Source: Xanthobacteraceae bacterium (GTDB taxonomy: Bacteria > Pseudomonadota > Alphaproteobacteria > Rhizobiales > Xanthobacteraceae). Taken from it: a stretch of 64,000 nucleotides of DNA. Position numbers and translations under genes: made by a program. Location of the stretch: contig JARLIY010000046.1 of NCBI GenBank assembly GCA_031291475.1, positions 1-64,000 of the forward strand, written 5' to 3'. The notes under the pieces are model-generated. The model saw nothing but the letters and a program-made list of their open reading frames with translations, made no database searches and was not told the DNA's origin. Below are positions 8,911-20,473 of this stretch, piece after piece; within the stretch, counting starts at the first letter, position 1; each line of letters starts with the position of its first letter.

Positions 8911-9549
8911 TCAGCAGAAGCCCGCGGATTTCAGGTAGTTGTAGGCTTGGATGATCTCCCGCAGCCGGTCTTCGGAACCGCGGTCGCCGCCGTTGGCGTC
9001 TGGATGATGCCGCTTTACCAATGTCTTGAACCTGGACTTTATATCGGCCCGCTTGGCGTCGGCTTCAAGACCAAGCACGTCGAGGGCGCGGCGCTGGGCA
9101 TTGAGGATTTTGCGGCCCTCGGCGGCCGGCCGCGCATGGGCGGCCCGACCGGCGGCCACCCCCTCGAACAGCCCGAAAGGATCGTCGGCCGCCCATCCGG
9201 AACCGCGAAAATCGCCGGAGCCCCGGCGGGACTTGCCGCGGCGGCCGCCGACACTGCCGAGCGACCCTATTTTCCAGGTCGGACGATGGCCGGTGATGTC
9301 TTCCTTCTGGTATTTCGCGATCGCGTCGTCGCTCATGCCGGCGAAGAAATTGTAGGAATTGTTGTATTCGCGGACATGTTCGAGGCAGAACCGCCAATAT
9401 TCGGATGCGCGCAGCCGGCCTTTCGGCGCGCGGTGGGTGGCCGGCGCACCGCAGCTCGGCCACTGGCAAGCCGGCAGCTCCTCGCGCAAGCGGCGATCCT
9501 GGTCAGGCTTGACGCGGATCCGATCAAACAGCGGCGAATTCGTGCTCAT
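8911..9549 (-). CDS. J-domain (DnaJ-like) molecular chaperone
   Basis: 212 residues. The C-terminal 60 residues form a J domain with the diagnostic HPD tripeptide in KRHHPDANGGDR, which stimulates DnaK/Hsp70 ATPase activity. The N-terminal part (CQWPSCGAPATHRAP ... YWRFCLEHVREYNNSYNFF) is conserved in a family seen next to cobS in rhizobia. Its Cys/His residues could bind a metal. There are no membrane segments. The start is the second of two adjacent ATGs (9552 or 9549), neither with a clear ribosome-binding site. It is divergent from bolA. The client is unknown. Confidence 0.88.
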   Translation of the reverse strand: MSTNSPLFDRIRVKPDQDRRLREELPACQWPSCGAPATHRAPKGRLRASEYWRFCLEHVREYNNSYNFFAGMSDDAIAKYQKEDITGHRPTWKIGSLGSVGGRRGKSRRGSGDFRGSGWAADDPFGLFEGVAAGRAAHARPAAEGRKILNAQRRALDVLGLEADAKRADIKSRFKTLVKRHHPDANGGDRGSEDRLREIIQAYNYLKSAGFC

Positions 9550-9659
9550 CATGATGATTATGCGGGTGCGTCGATCAAACCTGCAAGACTTGACAGGCGG
9601 CAAAACCGCGCGGCGGGGACATTGACCCTAATACCTTGTGCCCGCTAAGCCTGCGCGCC

Positions 9660-9929
9660 ATGCGGACACAGGACCTGATCACGAAAAAGTTGCGCGCGGC
9701 TTTCGCGCCCGAGAGCCTGCGTGTCGAGGACGAATCGGATCGGCATAAAGGCCATGCCGGACATCGGCCGGGCGGCGAGACCCATTTCCGAGTTTATATT
9801 GTGTCGGAGGCCTTCCGCGGGAAGAGCCGGATCGAGCGCCACCGCATGATCAACGCCGCGCTCACCGGCGAGCTTGCAGGCGGCGTGCACGCGCTCGCCA
9901 TCCACGCCACCGCGCCCGGGGAGAGCTAG
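9660..9929 (+). CDS. BolA family protein
   Basis: 89 residues, one BolA domain of class II KH-like fold. Conserved parts are DESDRHKGHAGHRP and the helix-turn region with FRVYIVSEAFRGKSRIERHR. BolA proteins pair with monothiol glutaredoxins around [2Fe-2S] clusters, and some bind DNA. The start at 9660 removes eight non-conserved residues from the open frame. There is no Shine-Dalgarno before it. A weak promoter-like pair (ATTGAC at 9621-9626 and GCTAAG at 9644-9649) would start transcription only a few bases before the ATG, so a leaderless mRNA is possible; that is inference only. Confidence 0.9.
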   Translation: MRTQDLITKKLRAAFAPESLRVEDESDRHKGHAGHRPGGETHFRVYIVSEAFRGKSRIERHRMINAALTGELAGGVHALAIHATAPGES

Positions 9930-9974
9930 GTGACGGCACGGAGCGCGGACTTTCTACGCATCCGCTTTCGCGAT

Positions 9975-10508
9975 TTACGGCTTCGGCTCGGCGGCGGCCA
10001 GGAGTCCCATCAGATCGAGCTGGCGGGTGAACATTGAGACCTTGCCGTCAGCCGTGCGCGGCCAGACTTCGCGCGGACGATCCCAGTAAAGCTCGACGCC
10101 GTTCTCGTCCGGATCGCGCAGATAAAGCGCTTCGCTGACGCCGTGATCGGAAGCGCCGTCGAGCGGGATCTTCGCTTCGATCAGCCGGCGCAACGCGTCG
10201 CCCAGCGCCGCGCGGGTCGGATAAAGGATGGCGAGATGATAGAGGCCGCTAGTGCCGGGGGGCGGCGGTGAGCCGCCGAGGCTTTCCCAGGTGTTGAGCC
10301 CGATGTGATGGTGATAGCCGCCGGCGGAAACGAACGCCGCCTGGCCGCCGAAACGTTGGGTCAGCTCGAAACCGAGCACGCCGCAATAAAACGCCAACGC
10401 CCGATCGATATCGGCGGCCTTCAGATGCACGTGGCCGATGCGCACGCCCGCATCGATCGGCGCATTGGCCAGCTCATGTTCCGCGGCGATTTTAGTCCGT
10501 TCGTCCAT
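9975..10508 (-). CDS. VOC family (glyoxalase/extradiol dioxygenase fold) protein
   Basis: 177 residues with the vicinal oxygen chelate fold. IGHVHLKAADIDRALAFY opens the first beta-alpha-beta unit, GGYHHHIGLNTW supplies a His-rich strand, and LRDPDENGVELYWD carries the C-terminal metal-ligand Glu. The pattern resembles CatE-like 2,3-dihydroxybiphenyl or catechol dioxygenase homologues, but substrate cannot be read from sequence. The ATG at 10508 follows GGAG at 8-base spacing; the open frame extends 51 bases further without conservation. It is in the same direction as the corC homologue, 71 bases downstream of it, and may be part of that transcript. Confidence 0.85.
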   Translation of the reverse strand: MDERTKIAAEHELANAPIDAGVRIGHVHLKAADIDRALAFYCGVLGFELTQRFGGQAAFVSAGGYHHHIGLNTWESLGGSPPPPGTSGLYHLAILYPTRAALGDALRRLIEAKIPLDGASDHGVSEALYLRDPDENGVELYWDRPREVWPRTADGKVSMFTRQLDLMGLLAAAEPKP

Positions 10509-10579
10509 CACGCCCGCTCCAATCCCATAGCCATTAGATGCGGATGCTTCCGGCTCCACGCAAGATGCTGCAGGACGCG

Positions 10580-11869
10580 TCAGCTCGCTTTCGCCGTCAC
10601 CTTGCGGACGAGCGGCGTAACCCGCAAAGCGGTGATGCGGTTTCGCGTCTTGCGCAGCACCTGGAAACGGTAGCCGTGGAAGGTGAAGTTCTGTCCCGGC
10701 TCGGGGATCGAGCGCGATTCGTGGATCACCACGCCGGCAATCGTCGTCGCCTCCGTGTCGGGAATATTCCAGTCCATTGCCCGGTTGAGGTCGCGCACCG
10801 GCACCGCGCCGTCGACGTTGACCGAGCCGTCCGGCAGCATACGCACGCCCGGCACGGCGATATCGTGCTCGTCGCTGATATCGCCGACGATCTCCTCCAT
10901 GATGTCTTCCAGGGTCACCAGCCCCTCGAGCTCGCCGTATTCATCGACGACCAGCGCCAATGCCATCTTGCGGTGAAGGAACGCCTTGAGCTGGTCATAG
11001 AGCGGCGTGGTGTCGGGCACGAACCACGGCGGCGTCGCCAGCGACGTGATGTCGATCTTGGCGGCATCGCCGCCGGCAGCGTGCAATGCGCGCAACAGAT
11101 CCTTCGCGTGCAATACCCCGACGACGTTGTCCGGCGAACCGCGCCAGAGCGGCAGTCGCGTCACCGCGGCGGCAAGGACGGCGTCGACGACCTCGCGCGG
11201 CGGCTCGTCGGCATCGAGCATGACCATCTTGGTGCGATGGATCATGACGTCGGAGACCAGGAGCTCGCGCAGATCGAGCAGGCCACCCATCATGTCGCGG
11301 TCGAGTTTTTCCACGGCGCCGGCGCGGTGCATGAGATCGACGGCGCCGCGCAGCTCCTCGCGCGGCGTGAGGATCGACTGGATCTTGCCGACCGGCATGC
11401 CGATGCCGCGGAGCACAAGGCGCACCAGCCATTCAACCGCGCGCAACAGCGGCGAAAACCAGCGCACCAGCCGGTCGACCGGCTGCGCCACCACGAGCGC
11501 CATGCGGTCAGGCATGTTGAACGCGGCGGTTTTCGGTAGCACCTCGGCGATCACGAAGATCACGAGCGTCATCACCACCGTGGCGTAGAGCACGCCGGCG
11601 CGGCCGAACAACGTAAGCAAGAGGCCGGTCGCCAGCGTGGAGGCGGCGATGTTGGTCAGGTTGTTGGCGAACAAAATCGCGCCGAGCAAGCGCTCGCGCG
11701 TCGCCAGCAGCCGGTTGACGATGGAGGCGTCCTTGTTGCCCTGCTTCTCCAGCCGCAGCATGGCGGCGCGCGACGAGGCGGTCAGCGCCGTTTCGCCGGC
11801 GGCAAAAAATGCCGAAATGAGCAGGCAGATGACGACCGCAAGCACGGTCAACCAATCGTAGATCGTCAT
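10580..11869 (-). CDS. CorC/HlyC (CNNM-type) membrane transporter with CBS domains
   Basis: 429 residues. Three to four transmembrane segments occupy the N-terminal 150 residues (DUF21/CNNM domain, with FFAAGETALTASS and FAEVLPKT-like AEVLPKTAAF). A CBS pair follows (about 205-335, including MIHRTKMVMLDA and LVVDEYGELEGLVTLEDIMEEIVGDI), then a C-terminal CorC/HlyC domain (about 345-425). Such proteins are implicated in Mg2+/Co2+ efflux or homeostasis; the haemolysin name is historical. The start codon overlaps the aroB stop by 4 bases, so it is translationally coupled as the third gene of aroK-aroB-corC, a standard order in Rhizobiales. Confidence 0.92.
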   Translation of the reverse strand: MTIYDWLTVLAVVICLLISAFFAAGETALTASSRAAMLRLEKQGNKDASIVNRLLATRERLLGAILFANNLTNIAASTLATGLLLTLFGRAGVLYATVVMTLVIFVIAEVLPKTAAFNMPDRMALVVAQPVDRLVRWFSPLLRAVEWLVRLVLRGIGMPVGKIQSILTPREELRGAVDLMHRAGAVEKLDRDMMGGLLDLRELLVSDVMIHRTKMVMLDADEPPREVVDAVLAAAVTRLPLWRGSPDNVVGVLHAKDLLRALHAAGGDAAKIDITSLATPPWFVPDTTPLYDQLKAFLHRKMALALVVDEYGELEGLVTLEDIMEEIVGDISDEHDIAVPGVRMLPDGSVNVDGAVPVRDLNRAMDWNIPDTEATTIAGVVIHESRSIPEPGQNFTFHGYRFQVLRKTRNRITALRVTPLVRKVTAKAS

Positions 11870-13011
11870 TTCTCCGCCAGCTTCTCGCTCAGAAACGAGC
11901 GCACGTCGGCCCGATCGACGCCGTCCTCGACAAAGGCTTCGCCGATCCCGCGCACCAGGATGAATGTAGGCATTCCGCGCTTCACTTTCTTGTCCTGCGC
12001 GATCAAATCCATCAGCCGGTCGACGCCCGGCAATTGTCCGGAAATGTCCTTCGGCGCGGTCGGCAGACCGACCGCCGCCAAATGGCGGATGGCGCGCTCG
12101 GCTTCGGCCGCCGGAATTAGCCGCAGCCGCGCCGAAAAGCCGAAGGCCAGCGCCATGCCGGCGGCCACCGCCTCGCCGTGCAGGAGCCGGTCGGAAAACC
12201 CGTAAGCCGCTTCAAAGGCGTGGCCGAAGGTGTGGCCGAGATTGAGCAGCTGCCGCTCCCCGGTTTCGCGCTCGTCGCGCGCCACGATCGCCGCCTTGGC
12301 GCGGCAGCTCACGGCGATGGCGTGCTCGCGCGCCGCGCCGGCGGAAGTTTTGCCGCCGGCGAAGACGTCGCTCCAGTTCGCCTCCAGCCAGGAGAAGAAC
12401 GCGGCGTCGCCGAGCAGGGCGTATTTGGCGACCTCGGCATAGCCGGCGCGGAATTCGCGCGCCGGCAGCGTGTCGAGCAATGCGGTGTCGGCGACGACCA
12501 GGATGGGCTGATGGAAAGCGCCGATCAGGTTCTTGCCGTGGGCGGAATTGATCGCGGTCTTGCCGCCGACCGAGGAATCGACTTGCGCGAGAAGCGTGGT
12601 CGGCACCTGCACGTAGTCGAGGCCGCGCCGCACCGCCGACGCTGCGAAACCGACAAGATCGCCGATCACGCCGCCGCCGAGCGCGATGACGAGGTCGCCG
12701 CGCTCGATGCGCGCCGAGATGATCGCCTCGCAGATCTGCTCGAAGGTGCGGAAGCTTTTCGAGCCTTCGCCGGGAGGAACGATCATGCGGCTGGTCGCCA
12801 CGCCGGCGCCCGCCAGCGCGGCTTCGACGGCGGCCAGATGATGGCGCGCGACATTCTCGTCAGTGACGATGGCGGCCTTGGCGCGCGGGCGCAAAGCGGC
12901 GACGCGCGCACCGAGCGAAGCGATCAGCCCGCGCCCGATCACGATGTCATAGCTGCGGTCGCCGAGCGCGACCTTAACGGTCGCGGGATCGGCGCGAAGC
13001 GGCGCCGTCAT
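11866..13011 (-). CDS. aroB: 3-dehydroquinate synthase
   Basis: 381 residues. It catalyses the second step of the shikimate pathway, converting DAHP to 3-dehydroquinate with NAD+ and a divalent metal. Family motifs are present: PPGEGSKSFRTFE, the NAD-binding GGGVIGDLVGFAAS, QVPTTLLAQVDSSVGGKTAIN, and the metal-ligand region LGHTFGHAFE. It overlaps aroK upstream by 4 bases and the corC homologue downstream by 4 bases, an ATGA-type coupling on both sides, so the three are expected to be co-translated. Confidence 0.97.
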   Translation of the reverse strand: MTAPLRADPATVKVALGDRSYDIVIGRGLIASLGARVAALRPRAKAAIVTDENVARHHLAAVEAALAGAGVATSRMIVPPGEGSKSFRTFEQICEAIISARIERGDLVIALGGGVIGDLVGFAASAVRRGLDYVQVPTTLLAQVDSSVGGKTAINSAHGKNLIGAFHQPILVVADTALLDTLPAREFRAGYAEVAKYALLGDAAFFSWLEANWSDVFAGGKTSAGAAREHAIAVSCRAKAAIVARDERETGERQLLNLGHTFGHAFEAAYGFSDRLLHGEAVAAGMALAFGFSARLRLIPAAEAERAIRHLAAVGLPTAPKDISGQLPGVDRLMDLIAQDKKVKRGMPTFILVRGIGEAFVEDGVDRADVRSFLSEKLAEK

Positions 13012-13628
13012 GCTCCGGCCTTTCCCGACGTCGGCGCCGTCGCCTGCAAGAACGACGCGAGCGCCGTCATGACGTCGGCGACGATGGCGTCATGCAAAAC
13101 GTCGCTCGAATGCACGGTGAGATCGGCTTGCGCGTAGGTCGGCTCGCGCTCGGCGAGCAAGCTGCGCAAAGTCTCGGCCGGATCGTCGGTCGCCAACAGC
13201 GGCCGCTCGTTCCGCCGCTTGCTGATCCGCCGCAGCAGCACTTCAAATTCGGCTTTGAGCCAGATCGAAACGCCTTTGGCGCGGATCGCCTCGCGCGTCT
13301 TTGTGTTCATGAAGGCGCCGCCGCCGGTCGCCAGCACCTGCGGGCCGCCCTCGAGCAGGCGCGCGATCACGCGGGCTTCGCCGCCGCGAAAATCGGCCTC
13401 GCCATGGCGGGCGAAAATGTCGGCGACGCTCATGCCGGCGGCTTTTTCGATCTCGGTATCGGCGTCGACAAACGGGATGCCGAGGCGCGCGGCCAGGCGG
13501 CGGCCGACCGACGATTTGCCCACCCCCATCATGCCGACGAGCACGATCGAGCGGCGGCCAAGTCGGTCGAGCAAAGCGGCCGCGGCGTCCGCTGAGCCCG
13601 CACTGTTTTGCACAGTAATATCAGTCAT
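13008..13628 (-). CDS. aroK: Shikimate kinase
   Basis: 206 residues. It phosphorylates shikimate at the 3-hydroxyl using ATP. Walker A GMMGVGKSS is near residues 32-40, the shikimate-binding FVDADTEIE and GEADFRGGE follow, and LATGGGAF is the adenine-side loop. There is an N-terminal extension of about 28 residues compared with E. coli AroK, usual in rhizobia. It is the first gene of the aroK-aroB-corC operon; the promoter must lie in the 140-base divergent gap to 13769, where no consensus pair was obvious. Confidence 0.95.
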   Translation of the reverse strand: MTDITVQNSAGSADAAAALLDRLGRRSIVLVGMMGVGKSSVGRRLAARLGIPFVDADTEIEKAAGMSVADIFARHGEADFRGGEARVIARLLEGGPQVLATGGGAFMNTKTREAIRAKGVSIWLKAEFEVLLRRISKRRNERPLLATDDPAETLRSLLAEREPTYAQADLTVHSSDVLHDAIVADVMTALASFLQATAPTSGKAGA

Positions 13629-13768
13629 TTACCGCACATCCGCGATCCGTCATGCCGCCGGCTCCGGCGCCCGCCAAGGCGGCCTTGCGACTTGCCAGGC
13701 CGAGCCGAACATGATCGTACTCGGTCCCGTTCCCCGGCACCAATGGGATGAGCGCGAGCGCTTAACGA

Positions 13769-13918
13769 ATGCCGAGCCTGCTTCGGTTTCTCGCCGTCGT
13801 CGCAATCTTATGCGCGGCGATCTATGTCGGCATCTATGCGCTGGCGCATTTCGTGCAGCCGCAACCGCGCGAGATCAGCGTCTCCATCCCGCCCGATAAA
13901 TTCTTCAAGAACCGTTGA
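13769..13918 (+). CDS. Small single-pass membrane protein upstream of xerD
   Basis: 49 residues: MPSLLRFLAVVAILCAAIYV..., one hydrophobic helix (about residues 5-28) and a short polar tail ending IPPDKFFKNR. Tiny proteins of this shape are found between aroK and xerD in related genomes. The coding potential is good (third-position GC, a clean N-in helix), and its stop lies 11 bases before the xerD ATG, suggesting a shared transcript. Function is unknown. The sequence shows only that it should sit in the inner membrane with a short periplasmic or cytoplasmic tail. Confidence 0.7.
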   Translation: MPSLLRFLAVVAILCAAIYVGIYALAHFVQPQPREISVSIPPDKFFKNR

Positions 13919-13929
13919 GGGCTTTCGCC

Positions 13930-14907
13930 ATGGTTCGCGCAACGGCCCGGCGAACGGCACGCGCCGCGAAGAACCCGGACCAGCGATTCGTGGCGCTTTT
14001 TCTCGACATGCTGGCGGCCGAACGCGGCGCGGAGAAAAACACCCTTGCCGCCTACGGCCGCGACCTCGCCGATTTCGCCGCTTACCTCGCCGGAGCGAGG
14101 CGAACCGTCGCGAACGCTTCGACCGAGGATCTGCGCGTCTATCTCGGGGCGCTGGCCAAGCGCGGCATGCAGCCGACGACCATCGCGCGGCGGCTTTCGG
14201 CGATCCGCCAACTCTATCGGTTCCTTTACGCGGAAGGCCGGCGCAAGGACGATCCGGCCGCCGTGCTGCAGGGGCCCAAGCGCAGCCGCGCGCTGCCGAA
14301 GACGCTGACGCTTGCCGAAGTCGATCGTCTTTTGCGCGCGGCCGGGCGTTCCGATCCCAAGGCGCCGCTGCCGACGCGGCTGCGCGCGGCGCGGCTCGCC
14401 TGCCTGGTCGAACTCCTCTACGCCACCGGGCTTCGCGTCTCCGAACTTGTGGCCTTGCCTGCGTCCGCCGCCCGCCGCGATACCCGCGTCATCGTCGTGC
14501 GCGGCAAGGGCAACAAGGAGCGCCTGGTGCCGCTCAACAACGCCGCCAAGCGCGCGATGGCCGAATTTCTCGCGCTCTTGGCGCAAGCCCGTGGCCCGGG
14601 CGGTCGCGAATCGAAATGGCTGTTCCCCTCCTTCGGCGAAGCCGGTCATTTGACGCGCCAGCACTTCGCCCGCGAACTTAAAGGCCTTGCCGCCGCTGCC
14701 GGCCTGCGTGCGGCGCAACTGAGCCCGCACGTGCTTCGCCATGCTTTCGCCAGCCATCTCCTGCACAATGGCGCCGATTTGCGCGTGGTGCAGACGTTGC
14801 TCGGGCACGCGGACATTTCGACCACGCAAATCTACACCCATGTCCTCGAGGAGCGGCTCAAAAGCCTCGTGCGCGATTTGCATCCGCTGGGCGACGTCAA
14901 TAATTGA
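13930..14907 (+). CDS. xerD: Site-specific tyrosine recombinase XerD
   Basis: 325 residues. An N-terminal SAM-like core-binding domain (about 20-110) is followed by the catalytic domain, with the tyrosine recombinase residues Arg169 (GLRVSE), Lys in GKGNKE, His267/Arg270 (SPHVLRH), His293 (LGHADIS) and nucleophile Tyr302 (TQIYTHV). XerC/XerD resolve chromosome dimers at dif. This is a chromosomal housekeeping type rather than a phage or integron integrase: it is in the usual aroK/xerD/accA context and no att-like repeats flank it. The ATG at 13930 is preferred over an overlapping TTG at 13915 because GAGG precedes it. Confidence 0.95.
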   Translation: MVRATARRTARAAKNPDQRFVALFLDMLAAERGAEKNTLAAYGRDLADFAAYLAGARRTVANASTEDLRVYLGALAKRGMQPTTIARRLSAIRQLYRFLYAEGRRKDDPAAVLQGPKRSRALPKTLTLAEVDRLLRAAGRSDPKAPLPTRLRAARLACLVELLYATGLRVSELVALPASAARRDTRVIVVRGKGNKERLVPLNNAAKRAMAEFLALLAQARGPGGRESKWLFPSFGEAGHLTRQHFARELKGLAAAAGLRAAQLSPHVLRHAFASHLLHNGADLRVVQTLLGHADISTTQIYTHVLEERLKSLVRDLHPLGDVNN

Positions 14908-14934
14908 GTGATGACAAAATCGGTATGATCGCTG

Positions 14935-15891
14935 ATGCGCTCCTATCTCGACTTTGAAAAACCGGTGGCCGAGCTGGAGGCCAAGATCGAGGAAATGCGC
15001 GCGATGCAATCAGGCGGCGACGCGATTGCCATCGTCGAAGAGATCAACCGCATCGAGGTCAAGGCGGACCAAGCGCTCAAGGAACTCTATGCCGGCTTGA
15101 CGCCGTGGCAGAAGACGCAAGTGGCGCGGCATCCACAGCGGCCGCATTGCCTCGATTATATCGCGGCGCTGATCGCCGACTTCGTGCCGCTCGCCGGCGA
15201 TCGCAGCTACGGCGAAGATGCAGCCATCGTCGGCGGCTTCGGTCGCTTCCGCGGCGAGAGCGTCTGCTTGATCGGCCAGGAAAAGGGTTCCGACACCGAC
15301 AGCCGTCTTCAGCACAATTTCGGCATGGCGCGGCCGGAAGGCTACCGCAAGGCGGTCCGGCTCATGGATATGGCCGATCACTTCGAGATTCCGGTGATCG
15401 CGCTGATCGACACCGCCGGCGCTTATCCCGGCATCGGCGCCGAGGAGCGCGGCCAGGCCGAAGCCATCGCCCGCTCGACGGAAGCGTGCCTGCGCATCGG
15501 CGTGCCCAATGTCGCCGCCATTATCGGCGAAGGCGGCTCCGGCGGCGCGATCGCGGTGGCAACCGCCAACCGCGTCATCATGCTCGAACATGCCATCTAC
15601 AGCGTGATCTCGCCCGAAGGCGCAGCTTCGATCCTGTGGCGCGACACTTCCAAAGCGCAGGAAGCCGCCGCCAGCATGAAGATCACCGCGCAGGATCTCG
15701 TGCGGCTGGGCGTCGTCGATAAAGTCGTGGCGGAGCCGACCGGCGGCGCTCATCGCGATCCCGCCGCCGCCATCGCCGCCACCGCAGAGGCGATCGGCGA
15801 AGCGTTGTCCGAGCTTCAGGGCCTCGATCCGGCGACCATCGTGCGCCTGCGGCGCGAGAAATTCATGGCCATCGGGCGGACGCTCGGCTGA
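14935..15891 (+). CDS. accA: Acetyl-CoA carboxylase carboxyltransferase subunit alpha
   Basis: 318 residues, normal length. With AccD it transfers the carboxyl group from carboxybiotin to acetyl-CoA, giving malonyl-CoA for fatty acid synthesis. It starts MRSYLDFEKPVAELEAKIEEM, a coiled N-terminus typical of AccA. It has the crotonase-fold oxyanion regions FGMARPEGYRKA, DTAGAYPGIGAEERGQAEAIA and IGEGGSGGAIA, and the LEHAIYSVISPEGAASILWRD segment. It is 27 bases downstream of xerD in the same direction, a common rhizobial pairing. Confidence 0.97.
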   Translation: MRSYLDFEKPVAELEAKIEEMRAMQSGGDAIAIVEEINRIEVKADQALKELYAGLTPWQKTQVARHPQRPHCLDYIAALIADFVPLAGDRSYGEDAAIVGGFGRFRGESVCLIGQEKGSDTDSRLQHNFGMARPEGYRKAVRLMDMADHFEIPVIALIDTAGAYPGIGAEERGQAEAIARSTEACLRIGVPNVAAIIGEGGSGGAIAVATANRVIMLEHAIYSVISPEGAASILWRDTSKAQEAAASMKITAQDLVRLGVVDKVVAEPTGGAHRDPAAAIAATAEAIGEALSELQGLDPATIVRLRREKFMAIGRTLG

Positions 15892-16184
15892 CGCATCGAG
15901 GCGGGGATTCCGCTCCGATTTTCGTCCGCCACAATGGCGCCTGGATTGGTCCCCGGCCGAGTCCGTTTTGCCGCGCCGGCGCGCGCCATCCGGAAGTTCC
16001 GGTCGCCACGGCTAACGCCTTGGTTTTGCCCGGCAAATTTGTGGACAAATTTACCATTCGTTGAGGCGGCGCATGGTCCATCGGGGACCAGCGTCTGGGT
16101 TGGCTTGCGAAAGCCGACCTGTAAGGCTAACGATTGGTGAGTTGCGTGGAACGGGGGACCGTCCACCAGTCGGGGAGTACCGCA
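15892..16184. promoter_or_regulatory. Intergenic region before the L,D-transpeptidase gene, with a perfect palindrome
   Basis: 293 bases without a gene. A perfect inverted repeat AAATTTG-TGGA-CAAATTT lies at 16035-16052; it is AT-rich in a GC-rich setting and looks like a regulator-binding site. It is about 130 bases before the next gene start. A shorter repeat, TGGTCC/GGACCA, lies around 16074-16091. No sigma-70 consensus was found. Operator function is inference. Confidence 0.35.
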
Positions 16185-17576
16185 TTGAATCGCGCCAGTC
16201 TTCTGCGCGCGCTGACGGTATCGGCGATCATCGCCGGTTCGCTCGCGCTTGCCGGCTGCTTTGGCGGGGACTCCTACGAGCTGCCGACGCGGGCGATGAA
16301 AGAATTATCGCCGCAGATGGCGGCGCTACTCGAACAAAAGAACATGCCCAAGGATTCCCCGATCCTGGTGCGCATCTTCAAAGAAGAATCCGAGCTCGAA
16401 GTCTGGAAGCAGGATACCACCGGCCGCTTCCAGATCCTCAAAGTCTATCCGATCTGCCGCTGGTCGGGCGATCTCGGCCCCAAAGTCCACGAAGGCGACC
16501 GCCAGGCTCCCGAGGGCTTCTACACGATCACCCCCGATCTGATGCAGCCCAATTCCAATTACTATCTCGCCATCAACACCGGCTTCCCCAACGCCTACGA
16601 CAAGGCGAACGATCGCCACGGCGCCTTCCTCATGATCCACGGCGACTGCTCGTCGCGCGGCTGCTACGCCATGACCGACGAGCAGATCGGCGAAATCTAT
16701 TCGCTGGCGCGTGAATCATTTCTCGGCGGCCAGCAATCGTTCCAGGTCCAGGCCTATCCGTTCCGCATGACTCCGGTGAATTTGGCGCGGCACCGCACCA
16801 ACCCGAACATGGCCTTCTGGCGGATGATCAAGGAAGGCAACGATCATTTCGAAGTGTCGCACCTTGAGCCCAAGGTCGACGTTTGCAACCGGCATTACGT
16901 GTTCGACGCGGTGGCGCCGCCGAATTCCTCGAAGCCGCTGGTCTTCAATCCGACCGGGCGCTGCCCGGCTTACGCGGTCGCCCCGGAAATCGCATCGCTG
17001 GCGTTAGAGAAAGAGCACAATGACGAAGAGCGGTATGCGTCGGCGGTGAAAACCACCCTCTTCCTCGCCCCGATCCATACCGGCCTCGACGGCGGCATGA
17101 ACCGCGTCTTCCTGGCGCAAGTCGGCGGCAACATCCCGCCGGCGCGTGTTCCGCCGCCGAGCCTGCCGCCGCAGCCGCCGGCCGTCGGCGACAACGACGG
17201 ACAGCCGACACTGGCCAGCCGCCTGTTCGGCGGTCTGCTCGCCGCGAAGCCCACCGCGTCTACGCAGGTCGCCGCCACCGAGGGGGCGACGCAGGAGCGC
17301 GGCGCCGAGGCGGGCGCAGCGGCAAAGCCCAAAGCAGCGCCGCATAACGAGACTGCCGCCGCTTCCGCGGCGAAACCGAAAGCGCCCGAAAAGCCGAGCG
17401 AGCGGCCTAAAGCCGCGCCGCAAGAAGTCGCCGCCGCTCCCGCGGCGAAAGCGAAACCGGCCGTGCAACAGGAAGCCAATGCGGCGCCGCCGCCGGCCAC
17501 CGGCAGCGTCATCAAAGGCGCGCAGCCCGCGCCGGCCGCCGGAAGCTTCGATAGCCGCTGGGGCGGATTGCAGTAA
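16185..17576 (+). CDS. L,D-transpeptidase (YkuD) lipoprotein with Ala/Pro/Lys-rich tail
   Basis: 463 residues. The N-terminus is a lipoprotein signal with lipobox LAGC, Cys25 being the lipidated residue. A YkuD catalytic domain follows, with His152 (IHGDCSS) and nucleophile Cys160 (SRGCYAM), the H-x7-C spacing of the family. These enzymes form 3-3 cross-links or attach proteins to peptidoglycan. The last 130 or so residues are a disordered tail rich in Ala, Pro and Lys, which could span or bind the wall. I chose TTG at 16185 because GGGGAG lies 7 bases upstream and the signal peptide begins cleanly there; an upstream TTG at 16134 would add 17 residues ahead of the signal. It is convergent with secA. 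Confidence 0.88.
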   Translation: MNRASLLRALTVSAIIAGSLALAGCFGGDSYELPTRAMKELSPQMAALLEQKNMPKDSPILVRIFKEESELEVWKQDTTGRFQILKVYPICRWSGDLGPKVHEGDRQAPEGFYTITPDLMQPNSNYYLAINTGFPNAYDKANDRHGAFLMIHGDCSSRGCYAMTDEQIGEIYSLARESFLGGQQSFQVQAYPFRMTPVNLARHRTNPNMAFWRMIKEGNDHFEVSHLEPKVDVCNRHYVFDAVAPPNSSKPLVFNPTGRCPAYAVAPEIASLALEKEHNDEERYASAVKTTLFLAPIHTGLDGGMNRVFLAQVGGNIPPARVPPPSLPPQPPAVGDNDGQPTLASRLFGGLLAAKPTASTQVAATEGATQERGAEAGAAAKPKAAPHNETAAASAAKPKAPEKPSERPKAAPQEVAAAPAAKAKPAVQQEANAAPPPATGSVIKGAQPAPAAGSFDSRWGGLQ

Positions 17577-17590
17577 TCTGACGACGGAAG

Positions 17591-17647
17591 ACGGACGACA
17601 GAGGACGGATCATTATCCATCGTCTGTCGACCGATGTCTGTTGTCCG

Positions 17648-17648
<1 letters not shown>
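17591..17648. repeat. Inverted repeat between convergent genes
   Basis: ACGGACGACAGA (17591-17602) is mirrored by TCTGTTGTCCGT (17637-17648) with 11 of 12 positions pairing. The intervening bases are full of GACGG/CCGTC-like units, the remains of short degenerate repeats. It fills the 71-base gap between the L,D-transpeptidase (+) and secA (-) and touches the secA stop, so it may form the 3' end of both transcripts. Confidence 0.5.

Positions 17649-20473
<2,825 letters not shown>

Noticed and set aside
13930..14907. Tyrosine recombinase as a sign of a mobile element
   Set aside because: It sits in the usual chromosomal context between aroK and accA, has XerD-type motifs, and no attachment-site repeats flank it.
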